From NCBI GenBank assembly GCA_944327255.1, contig CALVHA010000001.1:1-64000 (forward strand): a DNA stretch of 64,000 bases, in the 5' to 3' direction. Position 1 is the stretch's first letter; each line of letters begins with the position of its first letter. The translations under genes were made by a program, and so were the position numbers. This document shows positions 43,712 through 53,118 of the stretch, piece after piece. The DNA is from Candidatus Gastranaerophilales bacterium. GTDB lineage: Bacteria; Cyanobacteriota; Vampirovibrionia; Gastranaerophilales; Gastranaerophilaceae. Under the pieces are notes generated by a model. The model did no database searches. It was given only the letters and a program-made list of their open reading frames with translations, and was not told the origin of the DNA.

Positions 43712-44606
43712 TGACGTTTTATCTTATCTACAATTTCAATTAGGTACTATGGATTGGTCGCTCAGTTGGACCAATATAATTGAAATTGCTATTATTGTCG
43801 GGCTTTTATTTGTTTTTTATAAAAAATTTATTAAAGACTCTCAGTCAGAAAAGTTTGTTAAGGGAATATTCTTTCTTATTTTTTTGTGGGTGTTTTCAGA
43901 AGTTCTTGTCAGATTAGACTTAAAAATACTTGGAATGTTCTTAAAATCTATCGTAACATTGATTTCTTTGAGTCTGATTGTCATTTTTCAGCCAGAACTC
44001 AGGAGATTTTTAGGATTTCTGGGGCAGGCAGATATTTTTGCCAGATTATTTGATAATGGTAATAAGAATAAATCTGATGAAAAAATTGATGTAATAAAAG
44101 AGTTAATAGAATCTGTTAAATTTTTATCTAAATCGCATACTGGAGCTTTGATAGTATTTCAGCAGGATTTAAGCAATACATATTCAGATGTAGGAACAAG
44201 ACTTAATGCTGATTTATCTACCGAATTACTTTTGACAATCTTTCATCCTAATACTCCACTCCACGATGGCGCTGTAGTTATTGACGGAACAAAAATTATA
44301 TCTGCAGGGGTATTGCTTCCACTGACAGAGGATCCTAAACTCAGCTGGAAATACGGGACACGGCATAGAGCCGCTTTAGGAATGTCTGAAACAAGTGATG
44401 CGGCCTGTCTGGTTGTGTCTGAAGAAACCGGAGATGTGTCTATTGCTCTTGATGGAACCTTAAAAAAATATGAAGATTTAACCACACTTAAAGCTGATTT
44501 AGAGAAAATTTTGGGTTATAAAACTCAGGAAAGCAGTAATGAAAAGAAAACAATTTTCCACTTGAATAATTTTATACCTATTCATAAAAATAGTAAAGAA
44601 AAATAA
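43704..44606 (+). CDS. cdaA: Diadenylate cyclase CdaA (c-di-AMP synthase)
   Basis: A 300-aa protein with three N-terminal membrane helices (about 25-40, 55-72, 75-97) and a DisA_N/DAC domain containing the catalytic HDGAVVIDG and GTRHRAALG motifs, which bind and cyclise two ATP to c-di-AMP. No CdaR-like regulator (ybbR) or glmM follows, unlike the Firmicutes operon; instead it sits between lysA and a YitT-family gene. The matching phosphodiesterase candidate, PgpH, is at 50920. Confidence 0.95.
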   Translation: MFNDVLSYLQFQLGTMDWSLSWTNIIEIAIIVGLLFVFYKKFIKDSQSEKFVKGIFFLIFLWVFSEVLVRLDLKILGMFLKSIVTLISLSLIVIFQPELRRFLGFLGQADIFARLFDNGNKNKSDEKIDVIKELIESVKFLSKSHTGALIVFQQDLSNTYSDVGTRLNADLSTELLLTIFHPNTPLHDGAVVIDGTKIISAGVLLPLTEDPKLSWKYGTRHRAALGMSETSDAACLVVSEETGDVSIALDGTLKKYEDLTTLKADLEKILGYKTQESSNEKKTIFHLNNFIPIHKNSKEK

Positions 44607-44617
44607 AGGAACAAAAA

Positions 44618-45490
44618 ATGCTGGAAGCTAGACAAAAATTAACCTGGGGACAATTAATTCAAAAAGGATTATTCCTTACATTGGGAGCTTTTATTGTGGG
44701 GTTTGCCTTAGATTGCTTTCTTATCCCGAATAAGATTATTGATGGTGGAGTCGTTGGTATATCTATGATGATTAATTATCTTACCAAATTTAATCTTGGG
44801 ATTGCATTATTAATTATTAATCTTCCATTTATTTGTCTGGCATTTACAAAATTAGGCAAACTTTTTGTTCTTCAAACATTTTATGCGGTTTTTATGCTGG
44901 CAGTTGCAACAAATATTTTTCACCATTGGGGATACATCGTTACAAATGATGTGTTACTTGCAACCATCTTCGGCGGCATAATTCTTGGAGTCGGAGTTGG
45001 AATTGTTCTAAAAAATGAAGGTTCGCTTGATGGAACCGAAATTATGGCTCTGGTTCTTTCCAAAAAATTTGGTTTTTCAGTCGGCGAAATAGTTATGGGA
45101 TTTAATCTTTTTATATATTGTGTTGCCGGGATTGTTCTGAGTTTAGAAAGTGCTATGTACTCTATTCTGACTTATTTTATAGCTTACAGAATGATTGACG
45201 TTGTTCTTGAAGGCTTAAACAGTTCCAAATCTATCAGAATTATTAGTGATAAGGCTGAAGAAATTGGGCAGACACTTATTGATGAACTTGATATCAGTGT
45301 CACTTATCTGCATGGAATCGGTGGATATTCTAAACAGAAAAAAACTCTCATTTACTGTGTTGCTTCACGTCTGGAAATGAGTAAGATGAAAGAGGTTATT
45401 AAACAAATCGATCCGACAGCATTCTTCTCTGTGGTTGATGTACATGAAGTTTATGGAACAAGAATGAGTAAAAAAATTGATAAAATTTAA
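44618..45490 (+). CDS. YitT-family membrane protein
   Basis: A 290-aa protein with five or six membrane helices in two YitT repeats (GAFIVGFALDCFLIPNKIID; GVGVGIVLKNEGSLDGTEIM) and a C-terminal cytosolic DUF2179 domain (RIISDKAEEIGQTLIDELD, THYLHGIGGYS-like segment, VVDVHEVYG). AAAGGA precedes ATG; 11 bases after cdaA, so same transcript. The transported molecule, if any, is unknown. Confidence 0.9.
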   Translation: MLEARQKLTWGQLIQKGLFLTLGAFIVGFALDCFLIPNKIIDGGVVGISMMINYLTKFNLGIALLIINLPFICLAFTKLGKLFVLQTFYAVFMLAVATNIFHHWGYIVTNDVLLATIFGGIILGVGVGIVLKNEGSLDGTEIMALVLSKKFGFSVGEIVMGFNLFIYCVAGIVLSLESAMYSILTYFIAYRMIDVVLEGLNSSKSIRIISDKAEEIGQTLIDELDISVTYLHGIGGYSKQKKTLIYCVASRLEMSKMKEVIKQIDPTAFFSVVDVHEVYGTRMSKKIDKI

Positions 45491-45551
45491 TATATAGACT
45501 TTTTCACTAAACTATACTATAATAAACAAGGAGAGATTTAAGGATAAAAAA

Positions 45552-45899
45552 ATGGCCAAAAATATTGATACAGTTCCTATAGAAGTTAGTATTTTAACAG
45601 TAGATCATGATATTAAAGGAATCGTTCATGTTTCAAAATATACTAATACCAATCGAGAATTAACAGATTTATTGAACGATAAAGAAAGGAGATTTTTGGC
45701 GGTTACTAATGCTGAAATTTATCCGAGAAATTCTAATCAGTCGCCTAGAAAGTATAATTTTTTAGAAATCCACATGGACTATGTTCTTATGGTTCATCCT
45801 TCGGCACAGGCTGTATTTAAAGATTCGGGTAAATCGCAGGAGGATATCGCACGGTTTAGAGATTTGAGATTAAAGTTAAATCAAACAAAACCATTTTAA
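45552..45899 (+). CDS. Conserved small beta-rich protein, unknown function
   Basis: A 115-aa cytosolic protein: VPIEVSILTVDHDIKGIVHV, LTDLLNDKERRFLAVTNAEI, YNFLEIHMDYVLMVHPS. The strand order suggests a small beta domain found in uncharacterised (DUF6812-like) proteins. GAGAGA lies about 16 bases before ATG, AAGGA about eight. Separate from the YitT gene by a 61-base gap with TATACT/TATAAT hexamers at about 45518-45528, so it probably has its own promoter; a strong terminator follows. Confidence 0.7.
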   Translation: MAKNIDTVPIEVSILTVDHDIKGIVHVSKYTNTNRELTDLLNDKERRFLAVTNAEIYPRNSNQSPRKYNFLEIHMDYVLMVHPSAQAVFKDSGKSQEDIARFRDLRLKLNQTKPF

Positions 45900-45912
45900 A
45901 GGCTTATATTTT

Positions 45913-45943
45913 AGCAAATTTCATAAAGAAATTTGCTTTTTTT
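45913..45943 (+). terminator. Terminator after the 115-aa protein gene
   Basis: AGCAAATTTC / GAAATTTGCT stem with loop ATAAA and a run of seven T. Confidence 0.9.
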
Positions 45944-45996
45944 ATGGTTTTTCGTGGTAAAATTCGAGTGTATTTCAGATTTTATGGGGAAATGAT

Positions 45997-47628
45997 ATGT
46001 TAAATTTTTTAGTGATAGCGTTTATAACTTTGTGCGGACTTGGACTTCGTTTAATTAATCTTAATAAGCCGGAAGGCTTATGGAACGATGAATATATCTC
46101 ATGGTTTGTTGCTTCTCATCCACTCGGGAAAGATTTTCTTCATGAGATTTTTGTTCAGTGCCACATGCCTCTTTATTATTTATATTTAAAATTTTGCATG
46201 CATTTTGGCGGGAGTGAAGATTTGTTTCTTCGCTCAACCTCAGTTGTTGCAGGAGTATTCTCAATAGTTGTAATGTACTTTGTAGGGAAACAAAACAGCA
46301 ATAAAGCAGGAATTCTTTGTGCTTTGTTTGCAGCGATTAGTTCTTTTCTTATCTATTATTCCCAAGAAGTCAGACTATATTCAATTTTATTCTTATTTTC
46401 AGCACTGGCACTATTGTATCTTTTAAAATTTTTAAAGAATAAGACTTGGACAAATCTTGGTGGACTGGTGCTTTGTGACTTTTTAATTTTATTTACTCAT
46501 ACTATTGGATTTGTATATGTCTTCTTTCAACTTATTGCTTTAAGTATATTATTATTCAACGAATTCAAAAAGCAGATTATTATTATATGGTCAAGCCTGA
46601 TAGTACTCGGGGGACTTTTTATTCCTCAGATTATAAGCATACTCACTAGACAGAGTTTTTCTCAGTGGTGGGGAAGCTTTTCGATTTCTAAAATAGGATT
46701 TCTATTCACAGATTATTTTTCTCCTGTGTTAACAAATCTTGTTAACGCGCCTGAAAATTTTTTATATATTAAAAGTTTTACTTTTATTTTGTTTGCAATT
46801 ATTCCTCCAATTATTGCTATTGTATTCATTATAAAATCTTTGATTAAAAATAGGGTAAATATTTCTTTGTTCGGAATTTGCATTGGAGTAGTTGCGGTTC
46901 TTACTGGAGCGGCAATTATGGGGAAATTAGTGTTTATTACAAAATACTCAATAGAAATTTATCCTGTGTTAATGTATCTTGCTGTCGTTGGGGCATGTAC
47001 TTGTAAACATAAAAAGACGGCTTATGTATTTGTTACGATTTTCTGTCTGATAAATCTGGCTTATATATTCATTAGCCCAACATCAGCCCCTAAAATACCA
47101 AGACTGCAGGGGCACAAGCTTGTTGCAGATATGCTCAATGATGCAAAACCACAAGATGGGGATTTCATTATTATGGAATACTATCCGAGTACGCGGTTTG
47201 AAAAATATTTCGACTTTTCAAAATATAAACTTATGCTTATTCATAAAGGAAATTTTCATTCATATCTAAGCAAAGATATGAGTTATATTCAAATTTATAC
47301 AGACGGAAAAGAGAAATTAAAAGCAACATTTGCATCAGATAATGTAGGATATTTTGATTACAAAATAAGGGATGAAATTCTTAAAAATATTAAGCCAGGT
47401 CAAAACGTCTTTGTAGTCATGGCTGACAGTGTGGCGTTTTATTCCCCTGAAGACATGAAATATATCACCGGAGATGCTTATATATATGAAAAAACTCCTT
47501 TAATGTATTTAATTTTTTCGTATATTAAAAACAGAGTAATATTAGACTTATCTGGAAGCCTTGCTGTGACAAGGTTTGAACAGAGAGGAGACTGGTCATT
47601 AATACGCTTTACAAAACTTAATAAATAA
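45997..47628 (+). CDS. GT39/PMT-like membrane glycosyltransferase
   Basis: A 543-aa membrane protein with about eleven helices. The first loop has LNKPEGLWNDEYISWFVA, with the acidic pair used by GT-C enzymes (PMT/ArnT-type), and CHMPLYYLYLKF follows. The C-terminal 150 residues form a soluble domain. It would transfer a sugar from a polyprenyl-phosphate donor. GGGGAAA before ATG, with an extended -10 (TGG-TAAAAT) at about 45952-45960. The GT2 polyprenol-phosphate sugar synthase at 49933 could supply its donor. Confidence 0.85.
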   Translation: MLNFLVIAFITLCGLGLRLINLNKPEGLWNDEYISWFVASHPLGKDFLHEIFVQCHMPLYYLYLKFCMHFGGSEDLFLRSTSVVAGVFSIVVMYFVGKQNSNKAGILCALFAAISSFLIYYSQEVRLYSILFLFSALALLYLLKFLKNKTWTNLGGLVLCDFLILFTHTIGFVYVFFQLIALSILLFNEFKKQIIIIWSSLIVLGGLFIPQIISILTRQSFSQWWGSFSISKIGFLFTDYFSPVLTNLVNAPENFLYIKSFTFILFAIIPPIIAIVFIIKSLIKNRVNISLFGICIGVVAVLTGAAIMGKLVFITKYSIEIYPVLMYLAVVGACTCKHKKTAYVFVTIFCLINLAYIFISPTSAPKIPRLQGHKLVADMLNDAKPQDGDFIIMEYYPSTRFEKYFDFSKYKLMLIHKGNFHSYLSKDMSYIQIYTDGKEKLKATFASDNVGYFDYKIRDEILKNIKPGQNVFVVMADSVAFYSPEDMKYITGDAYIYEKTPLMYLIFSYIKNRVILDLSGSLAVTRFEQRGDWSLIRFTKLNK

Positions 47629-47695
47629 TATAAAAAAGCGCAATTTTTATTTTGTTCAAACGTATATATATATGGAAGGTGTGTAGTTAAAAGTT

Positions 47696-49135
47696 ATGAT
47701 AAAGGTAGATGATATAGCTTATAATAACAGGCATGGAGCGGCCTTTAACCAGAGAAAAAGAAAATTATCAACTGCCCCAAGTTTTACCGCAAGAGCTGTT
47801 GTTCCTAACACATTAATGGAAGCAGTTGAACAGCTTTCAACGCCGAAATTGCGGATGCTAAAAAAGTTAGGTTCTCAAGGTGGAGAAATTCAAAATATCA
47901 TTATTAACTCTATCGGTACAGGTATCGTAGCACCTATATTTATCAAATATAACTGGCTTTCAAAGACAGATGAAGATACAAGAACATATTCAGCCTGGAG
48001 ACAACCTGTATCAGCAGTTCTCGCTGTTGTTACCCAATGCGGTCTCACAGCTCCTTTCTATAAAATATTCGATAACTGGGCAAATACAGGTGTATTTGGA
48101 GAAAAATTAAATTTTACCCTATTTAATGATGATTATTATCTGACTAAATTGATAAAGCGTACAAATCCTAATGCAACTAAATCTCAAATAGCAGATATGC
48201 TGAAACAAGCAAAAGCCAATCAGCATGAACAACTTGTAAAAACTTTGCGGGAAGAAAGTACCGTAAAATATAAACGTGCTGATGGGAAAACAGAAAAGAT
48301 AAGCGGGAAAGAATATAGAGCTCTGCTTGAGGAAACGGTAGATAAACAAATTGCGCATGATACGGCTCTGAGAGACGAGTTGCGGACCACAATTCAAAAA
48401 CGTACAATAAGAAGTAATTATTACAGAAATCATAATGAAGAAGCCAGAACTGTATTGAACGAACTTTTATCAACTGTTGAAAAAGCAGAAAATGTCAAAG
48501 ATATTGATTCTTTTGTTAAAGCCAAAATTTCACAACTTCGTTCTAATCCGGATGCTAATGAAATGATTGCGCTTTTAAGCGATATACAAAAACGATCTCA
48601 TAGAAGCGGGGGAAACAAAGAAACTTCTTTTAAAAATATTAAAGTTGCACTTAAGGAAAATGTGGAAAAAATGCTAAATCATGTTGAGATTTATTCAAAA
48701 ATTAATACAGAAGATGAGGTAATACGCCACGTTCAAAATAGTGTAAAAGCAGAAATTCTGGAAGTAGAGGGATCTATAGACTTCTTTAGCGAATTAAAAA
48801 AATCACTTACTGCAAAAACTTCTATCGCTGATATTCAAAGACAAATTGATGAAAAACGAATTGCTTTAAATGTAAAAACAAGCAGTTTAAGTAAAGATTT
48901 TGCTGAAGAAACCGCAAAACAGCTTATAGAAAGAACAAAAGCACATATGAAATGCTATAAACAAATAGTCGGGGTATTTGTTTCTCTTGCGGTTCTTCCA
49001 TTCACATGTACGTTGTTGAACTGGATTTACCCGAGATTTATGGATATGTTCTTCCCAAATCTTTCTAGTAAAAAACATGAAAATGAGTCATCTAAGCTTA
49101 TATCAAAAGCTCCAAAGAAAGCGGAGGTGGCATAA
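47696..49135 (+). CDS. Large helical protein with membrane segments, unknown function
   Basis: A 479-aa basic protein. Hydrophobic segments occur near 70-90 (IIINSIGTGIVAPIFIKYNW), 108-125 (PVSAVLAVVTQCGLTAPFYK) and 430-450 (IVGVFVSLAVLPFTCTLLNW); between them are about 280 residues of charged coiled-coil-like helices. No enzyme motif. It overlaps the next gene by one base (TAATG), so the two are coexpressed. I do not recognise the family; it looks lineage-specific. GGAAGG upstream is farther from ATG than usual. Confidence 0.65.
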   Translation: MIKVDDIAYNNRHGAAFNQRKRKLSTAPSFTARAVVPNTLMEAVEQLSTPKLRMLKKLGSQGGEIQNIIINSIGTGIVAPIFIKYNWLSKTDEDTRTYSAWRQPVSAVLAVVTQCGLTAPFYKIFDNWANTGVFGEKLNFTLFNDDYYLTKLIKRTNPNATKSQIADMLKQAKANQHEQLVKTLREESTVKYKRADGKTEKISGKEYRALLEETVDKQIAHDTALRDELRTTIQKRTIRSNYYRNHNEEARTVLNELLSTVEKAENVKDIDSFVKAKISQLRSNPDANEMIALLSDIQKRSHRSGGNKETSFKNIKVALKENVEKMLNHVEIYSKINTEDEVIRHVQNSVKAEILEVEGSIDFFSELKKSLTAKTSIADIQRQIDEKRIALNVKTSSLSKDFAEETAKQLIERTKAHMKCYKQIVGVFVSLAVLPFTCTLLNWIYPRFMDMFFPNLSSKKHENESSKLISKAPKKAEVA

Positions 49136-49878
49136 TGGGTATCATGAGAATTGGCAGAAATATCGGGAATAAAGCTTATGAGTATGGAATAAAGAAACCG
49201 TTCCTCTGGCTTTCTGATATGAAACTTATGGACAGCGGTTATTCTTCATATCGAGCAAACAACAGAAAAGTTATTGACGGAATTAGTATTGCTTCAATCG
49301 TTCTAAAAGACGGTGTCGGATGCTATATGTATGTTAACCAGAGTTTAAATAATGATAAAATACCTGAAGATAAGAGAAAATTTGTTGCAGCATTAGACCT
49401 TGCAAACGGAGGTTTGATGATTTTAGCTCAAATTCTTATGCATATGACTATTTCTAATAAAATAGTTCAGACTAAAATGTTTAATAAATTATTTAGTAAA
49501 CATTTCGACAGAAATGCATTAAAAATGATTCAAGCCGTATTGAAAAACACAGAAAAATATAATAAAGTTCCTGCCCGTGAAGTTGCTGAAACATTTACTA
49601 AATTTAAAGGTTCAGTTTGTGATGCCTTCGGTTCACTTACATCTCTAATTGCAGCAACAACTATTGGTAAACGCGTGATTGTTCCATTTATTGCAACACC
49701 GCTGGCCGGAAAGGTTGAAGAGAGAATGAATCGAAATAAAAAACAGGAAGTTATTGATAAAGACACTGCAAATAATTATAATCCAAACAAACATCCACAA
49801 TTTAAAAGCAGTAAAGCAGAACAAAAAACAGAAGGCCAAAAAACTTCAAATCTTCTTGCAGGATTGAAAAAGGTTTAA
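49135..49878 (+). CDS. Partner protein of unknown function with membrane segments
   Basis: A 247-aa basic protein. Segments GISIASIVLKDGVGCYMYVN, LDLANGGLMILAQILMHMTI and GKRVIVPFIATPLAGKVEER may be membrane-associated; the tail is Lys/Gln-rich and polar. It shares with the preceding protein an apolar patch with an 'I(V)xPxI/F' pattern, so the two may be distantly related. GGAGG sits five bases before ATG. No recognised domain. Confidence 0.65.
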   Translation: MGIMRIGRNIGNKAYEYGIKKPFLWLSDMKLMDSGYSSYRANNRKVIDGISIASIVLKDGVGCYMYVNQSLNNDKIPEDKRKFVAALDLANGGLMILAQILMHMTISNKIVQTKMFNKLFSKHFDRNALKMIQAVLKNTEKYNKVPAREVAETFTKFKGSVCDAFGSLTSLIAATTIGKRVIVPFIATPLAGKVEERMNRNKKQEVIDKDTANNYNPNKHPQFKSSKAEQKTEGQKTSNLLAGLKKV

Positions 49879-49882
49879 TTGG

Positions 49883-49912
49883 TTGCTTTAAATTTCGTAT
49901 TCGTGCTATAAT
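49883..49912 (+). promoter_or_regulatory. Promoter of the GT2 gene
   Basis: TTGCTT, 18-base spacer, TATAAT with TGC extending the -10; it starts within a few bases of the previous stop codon. Confidence 0.6.
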
Positions 49913-49932
49913 TCAAAAAAAAGGATGTTTTG

Positions 49933-50892
49933 ATGAAACTTGTTATACAGATTCCATGTTTAAACGAGGAAGAATCACTCCCGATAACAATTAATGATTT
50001 ACCAAAGAGTATTGACGGAATTGATGAAATAGAGGTTGTAATTGTAGATGACGGTTCAAGAGACAGAACTGTAGATATTGCAAAGGCCTTAGGGATAAAG
50101 CATATTGTTCGTTTTAATAACAATAAAGGGTTGGCGAAAGCTTTTGTTGCCGGTATTAATAAATCTTTGGACATTGGTGCTGATATTATAGTTAATACAG
50201 ATGCAGATAATCAGTATTGTGCAAAAGATATCGCAAAACTAATTAAACCTATTTTAGAAAAAAGAGCAGATATTGTTATCGGGACACGACCAGTTTCTAA
50301 AATTCGTCATTTTTCATTGCTTAAAAAGTTTTTGCAAAAACTTGGTTCGCTGGTTATGAGGATGCTGAGTTCTACTAATGTGCAGGATGCTCCGAGCGGC
50401 TTCAGAGCTTTTTCCAGGAATGCGGCTTTACAGCTTAATGTTTTTGATAATTATTCCTATACTTTAGAAACAATTATTCAGGCAAAAGCAAAGGGACTTG
50501 TTATTGAATGCGTTGATATCGATGTTAACCCCGACCTTAGAAAGTCTCGACTGTTTAAAAACATGTTTGTTTATATCATACGATCTGTCTTCACAATGTT
50601 TAGAATGTTTATTATATACAGACCATTCAGATTTTTTGCTATTTGCGGTTTAATTTTTCTTTTGGTCGGAATTGGATTAAGTTTAAGATTTCTTTATTAT
50701 TACTTCATCGGGTTTGGGAAAGGACATATTCAATCTTTGATTTTTGCATCTGTATTTCTTTTATCAGGTGTTCAAATCGGACTAATTGCTGTTCTTGCAG
50801 AATTAATCTCGATTAATCGTAAATTATTGGAGGATATCCAAAAACGTGTTAAGTTGGACGGGTTGAAAAAAAAGTCAAATGATTTACAATAG
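49933..50892 (+). CDS. GT2 polyprenol-phosphate sugar synthase-like glycosyltransferase
   Basis: A 319-aa protein. The GT-A domain shows IPCLNEEESLP, EVVIVDDGSRDRT and the metal-binding NTDADNQY, as in dolichol-phosphate mannose synthase-like enzymes; two C-terminal helices (FFAICGLIFLLVGIGLSLRF and IQSLIFASVFLLSGVQIGLI) anchor it. It probably makes a polyprenyl-phosphate sugar. ATG at 49933 lies seven bases after AAGGA; the TTG one codon earlier is less likely. Confidence 0.88.
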   Translation: MKLVIQIPCLNEEESLPITINDLPKSIDGIDEIEVVIVDDGSRDRTVDIAKALGIKHIVRFNNNKGLAKAFVAGINKSLDIGADIIVNTDADNQYCAKDIAKLIKPILEKRADIVIGTRPVSKIRHFSLLKKFLQKLGSLVMRMLSSTNVQDAPSGFRAFSRNAALQLNVFDNYSYTLETIIQAKAKGLVIECVDIDVNPDLRKSRLFKNMFVYIIRSVFTMFRMFIIYRPFRFFAICGLIFLLVGIGLSLRFLYYYFIGFGKGHIQSLIFASVFLLSGVQIGLIAVLAELISINRKLLEDIQKRVKLDGLKKKSNDLQ

Positions 50893-50919
50893 GTGTATAA
50901 TTAAAATATAAGGTGATAT

Positions 50920-53118
50920 ATGAATAAATTTTTGAATATTTTAGCTAGAATAAGAGATTTTTTGCATATAGTCTTAACTTCAAAGATAACTGCATTTTTT
51001 TCGTTTACTTTTGTTTTGACTGCAATTATTGCATCTCAGAACTTCTTTTTTCAAAGTGTTATTGAAAACGGTATAAGTAAAAAAGATATTATTGCAGAAA
51101 AAACACTTACCGTTGTAGATGTAAAACGGACTGAACAACACAAAAAAGAAGTTGCTCAAAAGGTTGAACCTGTTTTAACAACTGCAGACGATGATTTTAT
51201 TAAAAACAACCTCGAAATGCTTGAAAGTTCAATCTACCAAATTAGAAGAAAAGATGTTGAACCTTCAGTTAAAAAGGAAGAACTCTCTATTTTGTTTGAT
51301 ATCTCAGATGCAGATACAAAGGCTTTTGTCATAAGCTTTTTACTAAATAGCGACGATCCATCTCTTAGAGAAGCTTTTGATAAAGCAAATTTAACTTTAT
51401 CAAACATATTGAGTTCAGGAGTTTCGGAAAAAGATTTTGAGAATAACAATGTAGATGAAATTATTATGGAAAATCTGGTTTCCAATGTTTCAAAACGACA
51501 GATTACCCTGACAAAAGCTATGTTGAGTCAGGTTATAGTCCCGAACCTTGTAATTGATGAGTTCGCAACGGAAATTTCAAGAAAAAATGCTGAAAATTCC
51601 GTTAAACCTTACGAGATAACGTTCCAAAAAGGAGATAAAATTGTTTTTGAAGGGGAACCTGTTACAAAACTTAAAAGAGATGCTTTAAGACAGGCGGGAT
51701 ATAATGTTTATGAACTTAACTGGCAAGGACTTATGGCAATTTTTGCACTTGTTGTCCTCGCAACATTTATTTATATTGCATATATGAAGTTCTTTGAAAA
51801 ACAATTTTTAGAGCCTCGATATCTAGCCATTTCAGCCTTTCTTGCAATATTTCTGGCAACAATTGCAGTAGTTATTCCGACCGGCTTTTCTCCGTATGTA
51901 TTGCCAATACCTGCGTATGTAATTCTGCTTGCAATTTTTACAACACCTAGAGTTGCATATGTTGCTATAACAGTACTTCTTGCCGTGTTAGCTGTCGGAA
52001 TGCAGTATCCTGCACAATTTGTTGTGACATTCCTTTTACTCAGCCTTATTGCAATGGTTACTATTTCACAGATAAGATATTCTAGGCGCTTTGACTTGAT
52101 TAAGGCTGGATTTATAGTTTCTGCGGCAGGCTTGCTTATTGTTTTGAGTATTTATGTTCTAGAAAAATGCTTGATTGATGTAAGTAATACTTTGATCATG
52201 AGAGATGCATTTTATATTGTCTTGAATGGAGTTGTAAGTTCTATGGTTGTATTTTGGTCTGTTCCTTTATTCGAAGGGATGTTCAACATTATTACACCTT
52301 ACGGTTTGGCAGAACTTGCAGATCATAACCAACCTTTGTTAAAACAATTATTGCGAGATGCTCCTGGAACATACCATCACAGTTTAATGGTTTCAAACCT
52401 CTGTGAAGCTGCGGCTGAAGCCGTGGGAGCTAATCCAATTCTTGCAAGGGTTGGTGCATTTTATCACGATATAGGAAAACTTCAAAGACCACTTTTCTTC
52501 ATCGAAAACCAATCTTATTTTGGAATTGACAATCCTCATAAAAATCATAACCCTAGAGTAAGTAAAATGCTCATTACAGCTCACCCGAAAGACGGAGTAG
52601 AATTCGCCAAAAAAGCAGGTTTACCACCAATAATTAATAATTTTATTTTACAACATCACGGAGAAGGACTTGTTTCTTATTTTTATAATGAAGCAGTGAA
52701 AGAAGAAGGTGCAGAAAATGTTAAAGAAGAGCAATTCAGATATCCTGGTCCTAAGCCTAATATGAAAGAGACGGCTATCTTAATGCTGGCTGATGCTATA
52801 GAGTCTGCTGTTCGTTCGTTTAAAAATCCTACAACGGAGGATATTGATAATATTATTGATAAAATTATTGTTGAACGCTTGAATGACGGGCAATTATCAG
52901 ATAGTCCGCTTACTCTTCGTGATATTAAGGTTATTGCCTCTACTTTCTCCAGAATTCTGCGAGGAATGCAGCATGAGAGAATTAAGTATCAGGAACTTGA
53001 TGAAAAATTAAAGGATAATAAAGTTAATATTCCTGGGAAATTACTTGATGAAGATCTGGAAAAGAAAATTAAACAGCTTGAGGAACCTAACAGAAATCCG
53101 GAGGATAAAAATGGCTAA
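50920..53118 (+). CDS. pgpH: 7TMR-HD protein PgpH (c-di-AMP phosphodiesterase)
   Basis: A 732-aa membrane protein: N-terminal helix, extracytoplasmic 7TMR-HDED domain (to about 265), seven helices (about 270-460), then a cytosolic HD domain with HHSLMVSNLCEAAAEAVGAN and GAFYHDIGKL, and FILQHHGEGLVSYFY. Family members hydrolyse c-di-AMP, matching the CdaA cyclase at 43704. AAGGTGAT before ATG and TATAAT at 50895-50900. It overlaps ybeY by eight bases (ATGGCTAA), the familiar pgpH-ybeY-dgkA order. Confidence 0.94.
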   Translation: MNKFLNILARIRDFLHIVLTSKITAFFSFTFVLTAIIASQNFFFQSVIENGISKKDIIAEKTLTVVDVKRTEQHKKEVAQKVEPVLTTADDDFIKNNLEMLESSIYQIRRKDVEPSVKKEELSILFDISDADTKAFVISFLLNSDDPSLREAFDKANLTLSNILSSGVSEKDFENNNVDEIIMENLVSNVSKRQITLTKAMLSQVIVPNLVIDEFATEISRKNAENSVKPYEITFQKGDKIVFEGEPVTKLKRDALRQAGYNVYELNWQGLMAIFALVVLATFIYIAYMKFFEKQFLEPRYLAISAFLAIFLATIAVVIPTGFSPYVLPIPAYVILLAIFTTPRVAYVAITVLLAVLAVGMQYPAQFVVTFLLLSLIAMVTISQIRYSRRFDLIKAGFIVSAAGLLIVLSIYVLEKCLIDVSNTLIMRDAFYIVLNGVVSSMVVFWSVPLFEGMFNIITPYGLAELADHNQPLLKQLLRDAPGTYHHSLMVSNLCEAAAEAVGANPILARVGAFYHDIGKLQRPLFFIENQSYFGIDNPHKNHNPRVSKMLITAHPKDGVEFAKKAGLPPIINNFILQHHGEGLVSYFYNEAVKEEGAENVKEEQFRYPGPKPNMKETAILMLADAIESAVRSFKNPTTEDIDNIIDKIIVERLNDGQLSDSPLTLRDIKVIASTFSRILRGMQHERIKYQELDEKLKDNKVNIPGKLLDEDLEKKIKQLEEPNRNPEDKNG

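Noticed and set aside
52993..53110. Longer YbeY start inside pgpH
   Set aside because: No ribosome site at 53045; CGGAGG lies directly before the ATG at 53111 and the N-terminus then matches usual YbeY length.
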